Shown here one piece after another: positions 1 through 5,825 of a DNA stretch of 6,231 nucleotides; the stretch's first letter is position 1, and each line of letters opens with the position of its first letter. The stretch is from assembly GCA_029310945.1 (NCBI GenBank), contig JARJFC010000116.1, positions 1-6,231 on the forward strand, in the 5' to 3' direction. The notes beneath the pieces are model-generated. The model saw only the letters and a list, made by a program, of their open reading frames with translations. It was not told the DNA's origin and ran no database searches. Position numbers and translations under genes: made by a program. This DNA is from Leptospira sp. 96542 (GTDB taxonomy: Bacteria > Spirochaetota > Leptospiria > Leptospirales > Leptospiraceae).

Positions 1-95
1 TCTTTGATTACATTGAACTATTTTATAATCGACAGAGATCGCATTCTTTTCTAGGTTATGTGAGTCCTGAGAAATTTGAATTAAAAATGAATTAA
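1..95 (+). CDS. IS3-family transposase, C-terminal end only (partial)
   Basis: Reading from base 3, an open frame runs into a TAA stop at 93-95. It encodes about 30 residues that include [19 protein letters not shown]. The pattern of Tyr-Asn-Arg, then Arg-x-His-Ser, then LGY-x-SP-x-x-(F/Y)E is the conserved C-terminal end of the DDE integrase domain (OrfB) of IS3-family transposases, and it resembles the IS150 type most. The catalytic Asp and Glu residues lie upstream, outside the window. The start of this entry is the window edge, not a real start codon. The stop is followed within about 25 bp by what looks like the end of the element, so the gene sits where orfB normally sits. Whether the rest of the transposase is intact cannot be seen. 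Confidence 0.85.
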   Translation, partial: FDYIELFYNRQRSHSFLGYVSPEKFELKMN

Positions 96-120
96 AAAAG
101 TGTCCGCTAAAACGTAATCA
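1..120 (+). mobile_element. Right end of an IS3-family insertion sequence
   Basis: The stop of the transposase fragment is followed by a short stretch that includes GTGTCCGCTAAAACGTAATCA and ends at about base 120. IS3-family elements end in ...CA at the right terminus and carry a terminal inverted repeat just after orfB, which fits this position. The left end, and so the matching inverted repeat and any target duplication, lie outside the window. The exact boundary is therefore an inference. The element sits outside R1, inside or next to whatever unit precedes it. Confidence 0.55.
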
Positions 121-223
121 GGCTATTGAGAATATAGACTATTCGCAATCAATAGAATTGTAAAAAAGTAAAATTTCATTTTAACTTCCTGATTTTTTTT
201 TTATAAATTTGATTTCAGCTTTT
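121..223. other. AT-rich gap between the IS end and R1, with one hairpin
   Basis: No gene is visible here. The one structure is an imperfect palindrome at 123-155. CTATTGA (123-129) pairs with TCAATAG (149-155), and inside it GAATA pairs with TATTC around a 5-base loop, with a four-base bulge on one side. Neither strand has a T-run after it, so it is not a convincing intrinsic terminator. The bases just before R1 should be the inner end of a unit whose other end is off the window to the left. Confidence 0.5.
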
Positions 224-389
224 GCGCATAACGAACTAGTGGAGACGACGTTTCCCGACCCTGAGTCCCGAACGGGACGTTAGGGACTGGCACGGAGTTT
301 GCGGATGCAAACGAGTGACAGAAGGGAAATGTGGCGCAGCCCAAGCGAGGCCTCGTGCCGAAGCGCAGCGTTTCCATGCTGTTATACGC
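224..389 (+). repeat. R1: attC-like cassette recombination site
   Basis: This is a GC-rich imperfect palindrome that starts GCGCATAACGAAC and ends GTTATACGC. An outer stem pairs TGGAGACG near the left end with CGTTTCCA near the right end. A second stem pairs GTTTCCC with GGGAAAT. Inside are the hairpins CCCTGAGTCCCGAACGGGAC..TTAGGG and TTTGC-GGAT-GCAAA. The end bases after GTTAT (ACGC) match, as a reverse complement, the start of R2 rather than the start of R1 itself, as expected if cassette DNA begins at G^TT inside this site. The stop codon of the 370-aa gene lies 7 bp beyond the right end. No integrase is visible, so recombination function is inferred from architecture. Confidence 0.75.
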
Positions 390-395
390 TGCGCA

Positions 396-1508
396 TTATT
401 TTCCATAGCAATTCTGTGTGGGAATATAAAATAATCTTCTTATTAGATCATCAAATGTGCTCTTCTGTAAATCTGCAAATAGTGTATTGAAGGTTTTGAA
501 TTTTTTCGTGTTGGTGAATTCTGCTTGAATTTTGTCGAGAGATTCCTCTGTAAATAAAGATACAAGTGGAGCTGGTATTATATCGATAAAACCGGGGTTG
601 ACGAACCTAGAATAATCATAGCTAATTTTAATATGAAAAAGGCCTGGTTTGTTTTCGAATATTTCCAATACATGCCCTAATCCAAATTCGGTTTTTACGG
701 CAGATCCTATTTTTAGTGCTATCGTACCTTCGATTAAGTCAACGTTTAGATTAGTTATTTCGTTTTCTAGAAAACTGATTTTTTCACCCTGAGAGTCATT
801 TAGAGTTAATAGAATATTTGAGGCTCTTACAAAGAAATTGTAAAACCAGAAATAGTATAATTCAGGTGGAGCGCCTGCTCCTAGGTTGTTTCTTTGATCA
901 TAGTGGACTTTTTTACTCAAAAAGGAGTATAGATTATAATAGTCTATTCCTAATAATCTTCTTGTTATGAGATTTGAATCATTAAATAGGTTTTTAAATC
1001 TGACAGCGATACTTTTATTATATGCGAAGGAACTTAAATTGGTAAATTTAAGTTTTCCATCATTTGAGTATTTTTCAAATGATGGGCTTTCAATATCATA
1101 GAAAGAACGAATATTTTTCCGAATATTTTCTCTTTCTTTCATAAATTCATGCCATGTTTTATTTTTACATGCTGTTTCAATATCGTCAGTATTTTCTATT
1201 AGTGCAAGTTCCGAATAATATTCCATTGATATTCTTAATAGAACTAATATTTGAATATATTCTGACTCTTTTTCAGATAGAGATAGAAAATTTGATTTGT
1301 TCTGTAATTCTTTGATCTGCTTAAAAGTAATCTTTCTAGAGTAAGCTAATTTTAAGAATGATATTGCTGATGGAATAAGAGAAGATGCGACTCTAGAAAG
1401 ATAATATTTCCTATATGATGGTAGAAGATCGATACCATTCGTAAGTGGAACAAACTCAATTTCTTTATCTATCAAATCAATTGTCTTAATTACTAATTCA
1501 AGATTCAT
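396..1508 (-). CDS. Unknown 370-aa protein, possible HEPN/DUF5677-like helical domain plus small beta domain
   Basis: I do not recognise this gene. The first ~240 residues look mainly alpha-helical. The segment around residues 192-203 (LYSFLSKKVHYD) resembles the Ser-x-x-x-His region seen in DUF5677/HEPN-like proteins, but the HEPN RNase motif RxxxxH is not complete, since Lys occupies the Arg region. Around residues 245-260 a short helix leads into a likely beta-rich domain (about 264-312). There GSAVKTEFGLGHVLEI has the G-x-x-V-x-T-x-F-G-x-G-x-V pattern of small SH3/Tudor-like barrels that bind nucleic acid or protein. The C-terminal 50 residues look helical again. There is no signal peptide or membrane segment, so it is probably cytoplasmic. 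The ATG at 1506-1508 is the first in frame and lies 12 bp from R2. No Shine-Dalgarno sequence precedes it. The gene fills its cassette almost completely. A defence or nucleic-acid role is only a guess from fold hints and context. Confidence 0.85.
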   Translation of the reverse strand: MNLELVIKTIDLIDKEIEFVPLTNGIDLLPSYRKYYLSRVASSLIPSAISFLKLAYSRKITFKQIKELQNKSNFLSLSEKESEYIQILVLLRISMEYYSELALIENTDDIETACKNKTWHEFMKERENIRKNIRSFYDIESPSFEKYSNDGKLKFTNLSSFAYNKSIAVRFKNLFNDSNLITRRLLGIDYYNLYSFLSKKVHYDQRNNLGAGAPPELYYFWFYNFFVRASNILLTLNDSQGEKISFLENEITNLNVDLIEGTIALKIGSAVKTEFGLGHVLEIFENKPGLFHIKISYDYSRFVNPGFIDIIPAPLVSLFTEESLDKIQAEFTNTKKFKTFNTLFADLQKSTFDDLIRRLFYIPTQNCYGK

Positions 1509-1520
1509 TGTTAATGCGTT

Positions 1521-1681
1521 GCGTATAACGAACTAGCCTTAACGACGTAGGCTGACCCTGAGCCTTTAGGCGTTAGGGACTGGAACGACACTTGCGTAAG
1601 CAAGGGGAGTGCCAGAAGCCTATGTGTCGCAGACCGAGCGAGGCCTTGTGCCGAAGCGAAGCGTTAAGGCGTTGTTATGCG
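1521..1681 (+). repeat. R2: attC-like cassette recombination site
   Basis: The site starts GCGTATAACGAAC and ends GTTATGCG. GCCTTAACG (1536-1544) pairs perfectly with CGTTAAGGC (1662-1670). CGACGTAGGC (1543-1552) pairs with GCCTATGTGTCG (1618-1629) with a two-base bulge. Hairpins sit at 1556-1578 (CCCTGA-GCCT-TT-AGGC-G-TTAGGG) and about 1580-1615 (CTGG...CTTGC-GTAA-GCAAG...CCAG). The left end reads AATGCGTTGCGTATAAC (1513-1529), which matches the reverse complement of the R1 right end in 15 of 17 positions. The right end matches R3 in the same way. Apart from one hairpin and the ends, the interior is nearly identical to R5. Confidence 0.78.
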
Positions 1682-1693
1682 AAGATGGCTGTT

Positions 1694-4309
1694 TTATAAT
1701 AAATCTATACTTTCAATAATTTCTTCATTATTGGATTTATTATTCAAAATTTTGAATTCCTCTTGATCGAGGGTAAGTAAATTTGACAAATTTTTTGTGT
1801 TTAGGAAATGATGAATCGTTTTTAACATGTTTCTTACGAGAACTGATTGAAATCCATATGCATTTTTTGACTTTTTATAAAGTTGAATCATTTCTTTGCA
1901 ACTAGAATTTGAAATTTCTGTTTTGTGCTTTGTGAAGTAGGTACAAGATTTAATTACGTAAGAATGAATCGCATATGCGTCATTGTGTATATCAATCTTT
2001 TTGATCTGATTCAGTAAAATATGTTCAGCTTTTTTGAAATATTCGTTTCTAGTTGTTTTTGATATCCTTTCTTCGTTGATAGATCTTTCAAGGAAGAGGA
2101 TTGCTTCTGTGTGTTCAATTTCGAATGATTGATTTCCTCTTAATTTTTTCGCCTGGTCTAGGTGAATTTCTGCATCTTTAAATAGGTTATGCTTTATCTC
2201 TGATATTGCTCTATGAAGCCAATACAGGTGAATATCTTCGAAATATTTATGTGTTTCTTTATATATAGTAAACAAAGATTTCCAATCTATTTCCGAGGAA
2301 TTTTTTTTACGAAATATAACTCTCAAATTCTGTGATCTTATCAGATGATAGAATACTTGAGCTTCATATGTTTTGGAATTTTTTAAGTTGTTGTAGTAGT
2401 TTGTTGCGATATCCTTTAATAATTCAATGATCAATTCTTGTCTTGTCTCATGACTGATTTTATTTACAATGCTATTTAATAATTCTGGCGATCTACTTTT
2501 GATTTCACTTAGATTATCATCAAAATCGTTTCCTTGCATGAGTGAAAAATTTGTTATCTCGTGAAGTTCCGCTTCATATGATGTAAAATCGATTGAGTTG
2601 CTGATCATTGTAGCAAAGAAATTTGTTTTTAAAGAAAGGTCGCCAAATTCTTCAAGAATGTATAATAGTAAGATTATTTTGTATAGAGTTCTTGATTCGC
2701 ATTTTGCAACCCATGTTAGAAATTTATCGATTCTTTCTTTAAATTTTTCTCCCTGACTAAATTCATATAGACATATTAATATGTCGTGCCTATTGTATGT
2801 ATTTAAAAAATGTTTTGCAGCTTCTTCTAGAGATATATTAGCGTATTTTCCTAAGTAGGATTTTTCCTTCAATTTTTTTATAAATTGAGTTGAGTCATCA
2901 AGGTCAAATTTGCCAGAAATTTCTATGATCTTTACTGATTTTTTAAAATCTTGAATATTATCAAATAAGTATGATTTTCTGTGCAAGATACTTGATCTTA
3001 CGCAAAAGATAATTTTGATATTCTCTTGGTTTTTGCTATTAATTAAATTTTTTAATATGTTAAGCACCCAAGCAGCATTATCAATTAGTATAATTATTTT
3101 TTTGTCTTTGTTGGTTTGGTTATATTTTTTTATCAAGATCTCCAAATCGGTTAATATGTCAGTTCCTCGATAATCTATAACATAGTAATTTTTATGGAAG
3201 TATTTTCCGATTTGTTTTAAAAATAAACTTTTTCCCGATAATGACTTTCCCGAAATTATATAACATTGAAAGCTTTCTATATTCTCCTCAATTTCAGTTA
3301 AATTAGTTTTAATCAATTTAGTAATTACGTCATGATCAGTAAATACATCAACCCATCTAGGATGTCCTCCTATATATAGGTTTGGGTTTAGATAATTTTC
3401 TTTTTTTATAGTTTCGTCTATTAATATAAAGTTTTTGTTGTTTAAAACAGAATCTAGTTGTATAGATGATTTAGCTAATTTTTCGTTAAAATTTTCGTAA
3501 TAAGCGTTAAGTTTTTTGCAAAAGGTTTCTGAGGTTTCGGTTATAAATTCGATGTTGTTGTATTTTTTTATTAGCATTTTTCTTTGTAATTCAGAAATTG
3601 TTGGTGCTAAGTAATAAATTTTTGACATTAAAAAATTTCCATGTTTAAGGAGCTCGAGGTCGATATCAAGTTCATCTGTAAGAGATGCTCCAATAATTAG
3701 AATATTGTCTCTTTTGAAATCTTCCATGAGGCTATTGATTCTATAGTCTTTTATTAATCCCGCCGATGATTTCTTGTATGAAAGTTTTGAGAATATCAGT
3801 CTGCTAGTTTGATTCTGTACATTACCATGTAGTTTGATTAACTCAATGTTGTCTCTAGCAATAAATTTGCTTTCTGTATCATCGATTACTGTAAATTGTT
3901 TTCTGTTTTTTCGTAATGAAACTTCAATTAAATTGTCAACATTTAAGGTATAGATTTTTTTCCACGGTAAATTTAGTAGTTTAAGATGAAAATCTGCTGC
4001 AAATTTAGTATCAAAATGGTTTGTTACGCAAGCTAGATATCTAGTTCTGTTTTCTTCCTCGCAATAATCTGATAGAGAAGATAAATCTAGCGAAAATAAT
4101 TCGGAAAATTGAGAGGAGGTTTCATCTTGTATTGCTAACACGTCTTTAATTAAATGTTTTTTAAATTCAGTAACGCTTGGTATGCTATTTCCTTGGTAAT
4201 TTGTTGCACCTAGACTGAAACCAGCGCCAGTAAATAAGATAATATCTCCGTTTTTGATTCGATTGGCAAGAGATAGATGGTTTGGTTGCAATATATTAAA
4301 CTCTGTCAT
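1694..4309 (-). CDS. SIR2-STAND NTPase, Avs5-like anti-phage defence protein
   Basis: The 871-aa protein has three parts. Residues ~15-270 form a SIR2-like NAD-binding domain: GAGFS at 28-32 (nucleotide loop), TLNVDN at 121-126 (equivalent of the T-x-N-x-D motif), Leu-His-Gly at 160-162 (catalytic His161) and GASLTDELD at 207-215. Residues ~310-560 form a P-loop NTPase: Walker A GKSLSGKS at 354-361, Walker B IIILID at 405-410, and an Arg438 after a hydrophobic strand (FCVRSS) as in STAND ATPases. Residues ~600-830 are helical and TPR-like, the usual sensor region. In Avs5 and related SIR2 defence proteins, sensing of a phage protein leads to NAD+ depletion and arrest of the infected cell. That role is inferred here from the domains. 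No partner gene is needed or seen. The ATG at 4307-4309 has AGGA 10 bases upstream. The protein is probably cytosolic, with all key motifs present and no sign of decay. Confidence 0.85.
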   Translation of the reverse strand: MTEFNILQPNHLSLANRIKNGDIILFTGAGFSLGATNYQGNSIPSVTEFKKHLIKDVLAIQDETSSQFSELFSLDLSSLSDYCEEENRTRYLACVTNHFDTKFAADFHLKLLNLPWKKIYTLNVDNLIEVSLRKNRKQFTVIDDTESKFIARDNIELIKLHGNVQNQTSRLIFSKLSYKKSSAGLIKDYRINSLMEDFKRDNILIIGASLTDELDIDLELLKHGNFLMSKIYYLAPTISELQRKMLIKKYNNIEFITETSETFCKKLNAYYENFNEKLAKSSIQLDSVLNNKNFILIDETIKKENYLNPNLYIGGHPRWVDVFTDHDVITKLIKTNLTEIEENIESFQCYIISGKSLSGKSLFLKQIGKYFHKNYYVIDYRGTDILTDLEILIKKYNQTNKDKKIIILIDNAAWVLNILKNLINSKNQENIKIIFCVRSSILHRKSYLFDNIQDFKKSVKIIEISGKFDLDDSTQFIKKLKEKSYLGKYANISLEEAAKHFLNTYNRHDILICLYEFSQGEKFKERIDKFLTWVAKCESRTLYKIILLLYILEEFGDLSLKTNFFATMISNSIDFTSYEAELHEITNFSLMQGNDFDDNLSEIKSRSPELLNSIVNKISHETRQELIIELLKDIATNYYNNLKNSKTYEAQVFYHLIRSQNLRVIFRKKNSSEIDWKSLFTIYKETHKYFEDIHLYWLHRAISEIKHNLFKDAEIHLDQAKKLRGNQSFEIEHTEAILFLERSINEERISKTTRNEYFKKAEHILLNQIKKIDIHNDAYAIHSYVIKSCTYFTKHKTEISNSSCKEMIQLYKKSKNAYGFQSVLVRNMLKTIHHFLNTKNLSNLLTLDQEEFKILNNKSNNEEIIESIDLL

Positions 4310-4319
4310 TGTTTTGTTA

Positions 4320-4323
4320 TCCT
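4320..4323 (-). promoter_or_regulatory. Ribosome binding site of the SIR2-STAND gene
   Basis: On the minus strand AGGA lies 10 bases before the ATG at 4307-4309, within an AT-rich leader of 54 bp between R3 and the start codon. It supports the chosen start. The leader is long enough to hold a weak promoter, but I see no convincing -35/-10 pair. Confidence 0.5.
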
Positions 4324-4363
4324 ATATTTTAAAAATGTTATGGTAAAGATTTGAAGCCAATTT

Positions 4364-4528
4364 CGCATAACGAACCAGGCTTGCCGACGTTTCCCGCCCC
4401 TGAGCCTTTAGGCGTTAGGGACTGGCTACGAGACTTGCGTAAGCAAGGGGAGTGCCAGAAGGGAAATGTGCCTTTAGGCCAAGCGAGGGCATCAGTCCCG
4501 AAGCGCAGCGGTAAGCCGTTGTTATGCG
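4364..4528 (+). repeat. R3: attC-like cassette recombination site
   Basis: The site starts CGCATAACGAAC and ends GTTATGCG. The outer stem GGCTTGCCG pairs with CGGTAAGCC with one G-T wobble. The second stem GTTTCCC pairs with GGGAAAT. The apical hairpin GCCT-TT-AGGC is the same type as in R2, and the CTTGC-GTAA-GCAAG hairpin is kept. The region between AGCGAGGG and TCCCGAAGCGC forms a further small stem. The left end AGCCAATTTCGCATAAC (4355-4371) matches the reverse complement of the R2 right end in 15 of 17 positions. Both strands are open for long stretches through this GC-rich site, which creates spurious ORFs. Confidence 0.76.
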
Positions 4529-4568
4529 GAGTTGGTAATGTTTCCGATAGAATTTGAAAACGAAGAGT

Positions 4569-4647
4569 AAAAAATTGGAGCGCCCCACTCACTAGCTTGC
4601 TCGTAAATACAGAGCAGGGCATTCAAAACGAGAGGAGCTTTCCAATT
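4569..4647 (-). terminator. Nested hairpin plus T-run, candidate terminator or 3' end of a small RNA
   Basis: Three nested stems can be read. AATTGGA (4573-4579) pairs with TCCAATT (4641-4647), and the GC next to each also pairs across a two-base bulge. GCCC (4582-4585) pairs with GGGC (4617-4620), and GCTC (4599-4602) with GAGC (4612-4615). On the minus strand the outer stem runs directly into six Ts (4569-4574), as in an intrinsic terminator, although the loops are larger than usual. A transcript would enter from the R4 side. If real, it would end before R3 and so would not feed into the SIR2 gene. Confidence 0.4.
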
Positions 4648-4720
4648 CTTCTTCTTCTCTTTCTCTTCACTGCTGCGCAGCTCTTAGGCGCGACTTTTTC
4701 TACCTGATTTTTGCCAATTT

Positions 4721-4902
4721 CGCATAACGAACTCAGCTATCCGACGTTCCTCGGAGCTGAGCCTCCGGAGGAGGCGTTAGCGTCGGCACATCTCCTTGCT
4801 TTGCAAGGAGTGTGACGGAGAGGAGTGTGACGGAGAGGAATGTGCCGGAGGCCAAGCGAGGGCGCAAGTCCCGAAGCGCAGTGGATAGCGGTAGTTATCC
4901 GC
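4721..4902 (+). repeat. R4: attC-like cassette recombination site, longest and most divergent copy
   Basis: The site starts CGCATAACGAAC and ends GTTATCCGC. Its stems differ in sequence from the other copies yet still pair. The outer stem is GCTATCC with GGATAGC, the second is GTTCCTC with GAGGAAT, the apical hairpin is GCCTCC..GGAGGC closed by GCTGA/TTAGC, and the next hairpin is CTCCTTGC-TTT-GCAAGGAG closed by CACA/TGTG. An in-place tandem duplication makes it about 15 bp longer than its relatives. The left end TGCCAATTTCGCATAAC (4712-4728) pairs with the R3 right end over 17 positions if G-T wobbles are allowed. Confidence 0.76.
4807..4850 (+). repeat. 15-bp direct repeat inside R4
   Basis: GGAGTGTGACGGAGA occurs at 4807-4821 and again at 4822-4836, followed by a degenerate third copy GGAATGTGCCGGAG at 4837-4850. 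The other four repeats have only one equivalent segment, between the second hairpin and the return strand of the second stem. A slippage duplication within R4 is the simplest reading. Confidence 0.9.
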
Positions 4903-4907
4903 AGTTT

Positions 4908-5801
4908 TCATTTAGCAGATTTTAAAACTTCAATATAAATATCTTTGAAATTCTGAGGAATTACTTCATTTTTATAAGCGAAAGAATATGAAATTAAATT
5001 TTCTGAATTCAATGCTATCTTTGTGATCTCAGCATTCGCAGGCCAAGAATTGCATCCTTTATGGGACCATTCATACATTATATATTTGTTCTCTTGTTTA
5101 AGGATATTGAATTTTAAAGTGGGACAATCTTTAGAAAGGTTTTCTTTCGTTAGATTTAAAAAATCTTGAGCATTTACTTCGTTCAAATTCTTGAATATAT
5201 TTATTCTATAAATTTCCTTCCAATTTTCTATTTTATCACCAGATGGAATCATTTCAATTAAGATTTGATCATCGTTCTCTCCAGAATTCTCTATATACCA
5301 ACGTCGACCGTCCAAATTTTTATAATAGGGAATATTAATTTCCTTTTCAGAAATTTTTAGATTTTTATCTAAGAATGTTCTAAGCGTCGTTTTGGATTTG
5401 TAGGAAAAATTTAAAGGAATATTAAGTTTGCTTAAATTTCCTGCGTTATCTATCAATTCGATACTAAAAAATTTACTTGAATCTCCACTTTCAAAGATCC
5501 ATTCGTAATCTTTTTTGGTCAGATATTCGCTTGTAAGATTAAGAATTCCTGGTTGAAATTTTTCTGATTTAGTGAATCGAAAGATTTTCTTATTACCTTC
5601 GATTTCATAGCCATTTATTTTGGAAATGGAATTTAATTTAATTTCAAGAGTAGAAATCCATTTAACTCCATTATTGTCTAAAGTTGGTCCTAAACTTATT
5701 GATTTAGCCCATTCATTTTCAATTACTGGCTTTAGTTGAGCTGAGACGCTTCCTGAAATTAAAAATAAAATAACTAGAAGATTTTTGTTTAGATTTGTCA
5801 T
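4908..5801 (-). CDS. Exported protein of unknown function, 297 aa
   Basis: I do not recognise the family. The N-terminus is a typical Sec signal peptide: Asn/Lys-containing n-region, hydrophobic LLVILFLISG, then VSA at 19-21 with likely signal peptidase I cleavage before Gln22. There is no Cys at the cleavage site, so it is not a lipoprotein. The mature part (about 276 aa) has alternating hydrophobic patterns suggesting beta structure, no further membrane segment, and just two Cys (226 and 250) that could form a disulfide in the periplasm. The motif around 240-262 (YIMYEWSHKGC...AEITKIAL) looks like a conserved core of a small exported-protein family. The ATG at 5799-5801 has AGGA 7 bases upstream, and no other start is needed. 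The gene ends in TGA inside the inverted end of its cassette, 5 bp from R4. It appears to be independent cargo, with no functional link to the SIR2 gene. Confidence 0.85.
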   Translation of the reverse strand: MTNLNKNLLVILFLISGSVSAQLKPVIENEWAKSISLGPTLDNNGVKWISTLEIKLNSISKINGYEIEGNKKIFRFTKSEKFQPGILNLTSEYLTKKDYEWIFESGDSSKFFSIELIDNAGNLSKLNIPLNFSYKSKTTLRTFLDKNLKISEKEINIPYYKNLDGRRWYIENSGENDDQILIEMIPSGDKIENWKEIYRINIFKNLNEVNAQDFLNLTKENLSKDCPTLKFNILKQENKYIMYEWSHKGCNSWPANAEITKIALNSENLISYSFAYKNEVIPQNFKDIYIEVLKSAK

Positions 5802-5808
5802 ATTTTTT

Positions 5809-5812
5809 TCCT
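5809..5812 (-). promoter_or_regulatory. Ribosome binding site of the exported-protein gene
   Basis: On the minus strand AGGA, part of AGGAAA, lies 7 bases before the ATG at 5799-5801. Only 24 bp separate R5 from the start codon, so any promoter for this gene must lie in or beyond R5. Confidence 0.65.
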
Positions 5813-5825
5813 TTTTATGAAAATT

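Larger units (their letters stand above)
4522..4894. other. Short cassette without a credible gene (third unit)
   Basis: Taking G^TT as the cut point, this unit is 373 bp including R4. Only 192 bp lie between R3 and R4. No ORF longer than a few codons lies wholly in that space. It holds a nested hairpin followed by a T-run on the minus strand, a pyrimidine-rich tract at about 4648-4668 and a perfect 10-bp palindrome GCTGCGCAGC at 4672-4681. The unit could carry a small RNA, a promoter for neighbours, a terminator, or the remnant of a lost gene. Confidence 0.6.

Noticed and set aside
123..155. Intrinsic terminator at the hairpin after the IS end
   Set aside because: No T-run follows the stem on either strand.
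299..490. Plus-strand open frame of 63 codons
   Set aside because: It begins inside R1 and then runs antisense through the 3' end of the 370-aa gene. It has no ribosome binding site, and its composition follows the repeat.
4351..4557. Plus-strand open frame of 68 codons
   Set aside because: This is another read-through of R3 on the opposite strand. The repeat's own structure explains it.
4538..4570. Ten-codon plus-strand ORF with GGAG six bases before the ATG
   Set aside because: The spacing is good, but ten codons are too few to separate from chance, and it runs against the direction of the other genes.
4338..4622. Minus-strand open frame of 94 codons
   Set aside because: It runs through the whole of R3, where the GC-rich repeat lacks stops on several frames. 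It has a Pro/Ser/Leu-rich translation unlike the real genes here, and no ribosome binding site.
4620..4670. Fifteen-codon minus-strand ORF starting at GTG, very rich in Arg and Lys
   Set aside because: The basic residues come from the purine-rich tract. There is no ribosome binding site and no support beyond the open frame.
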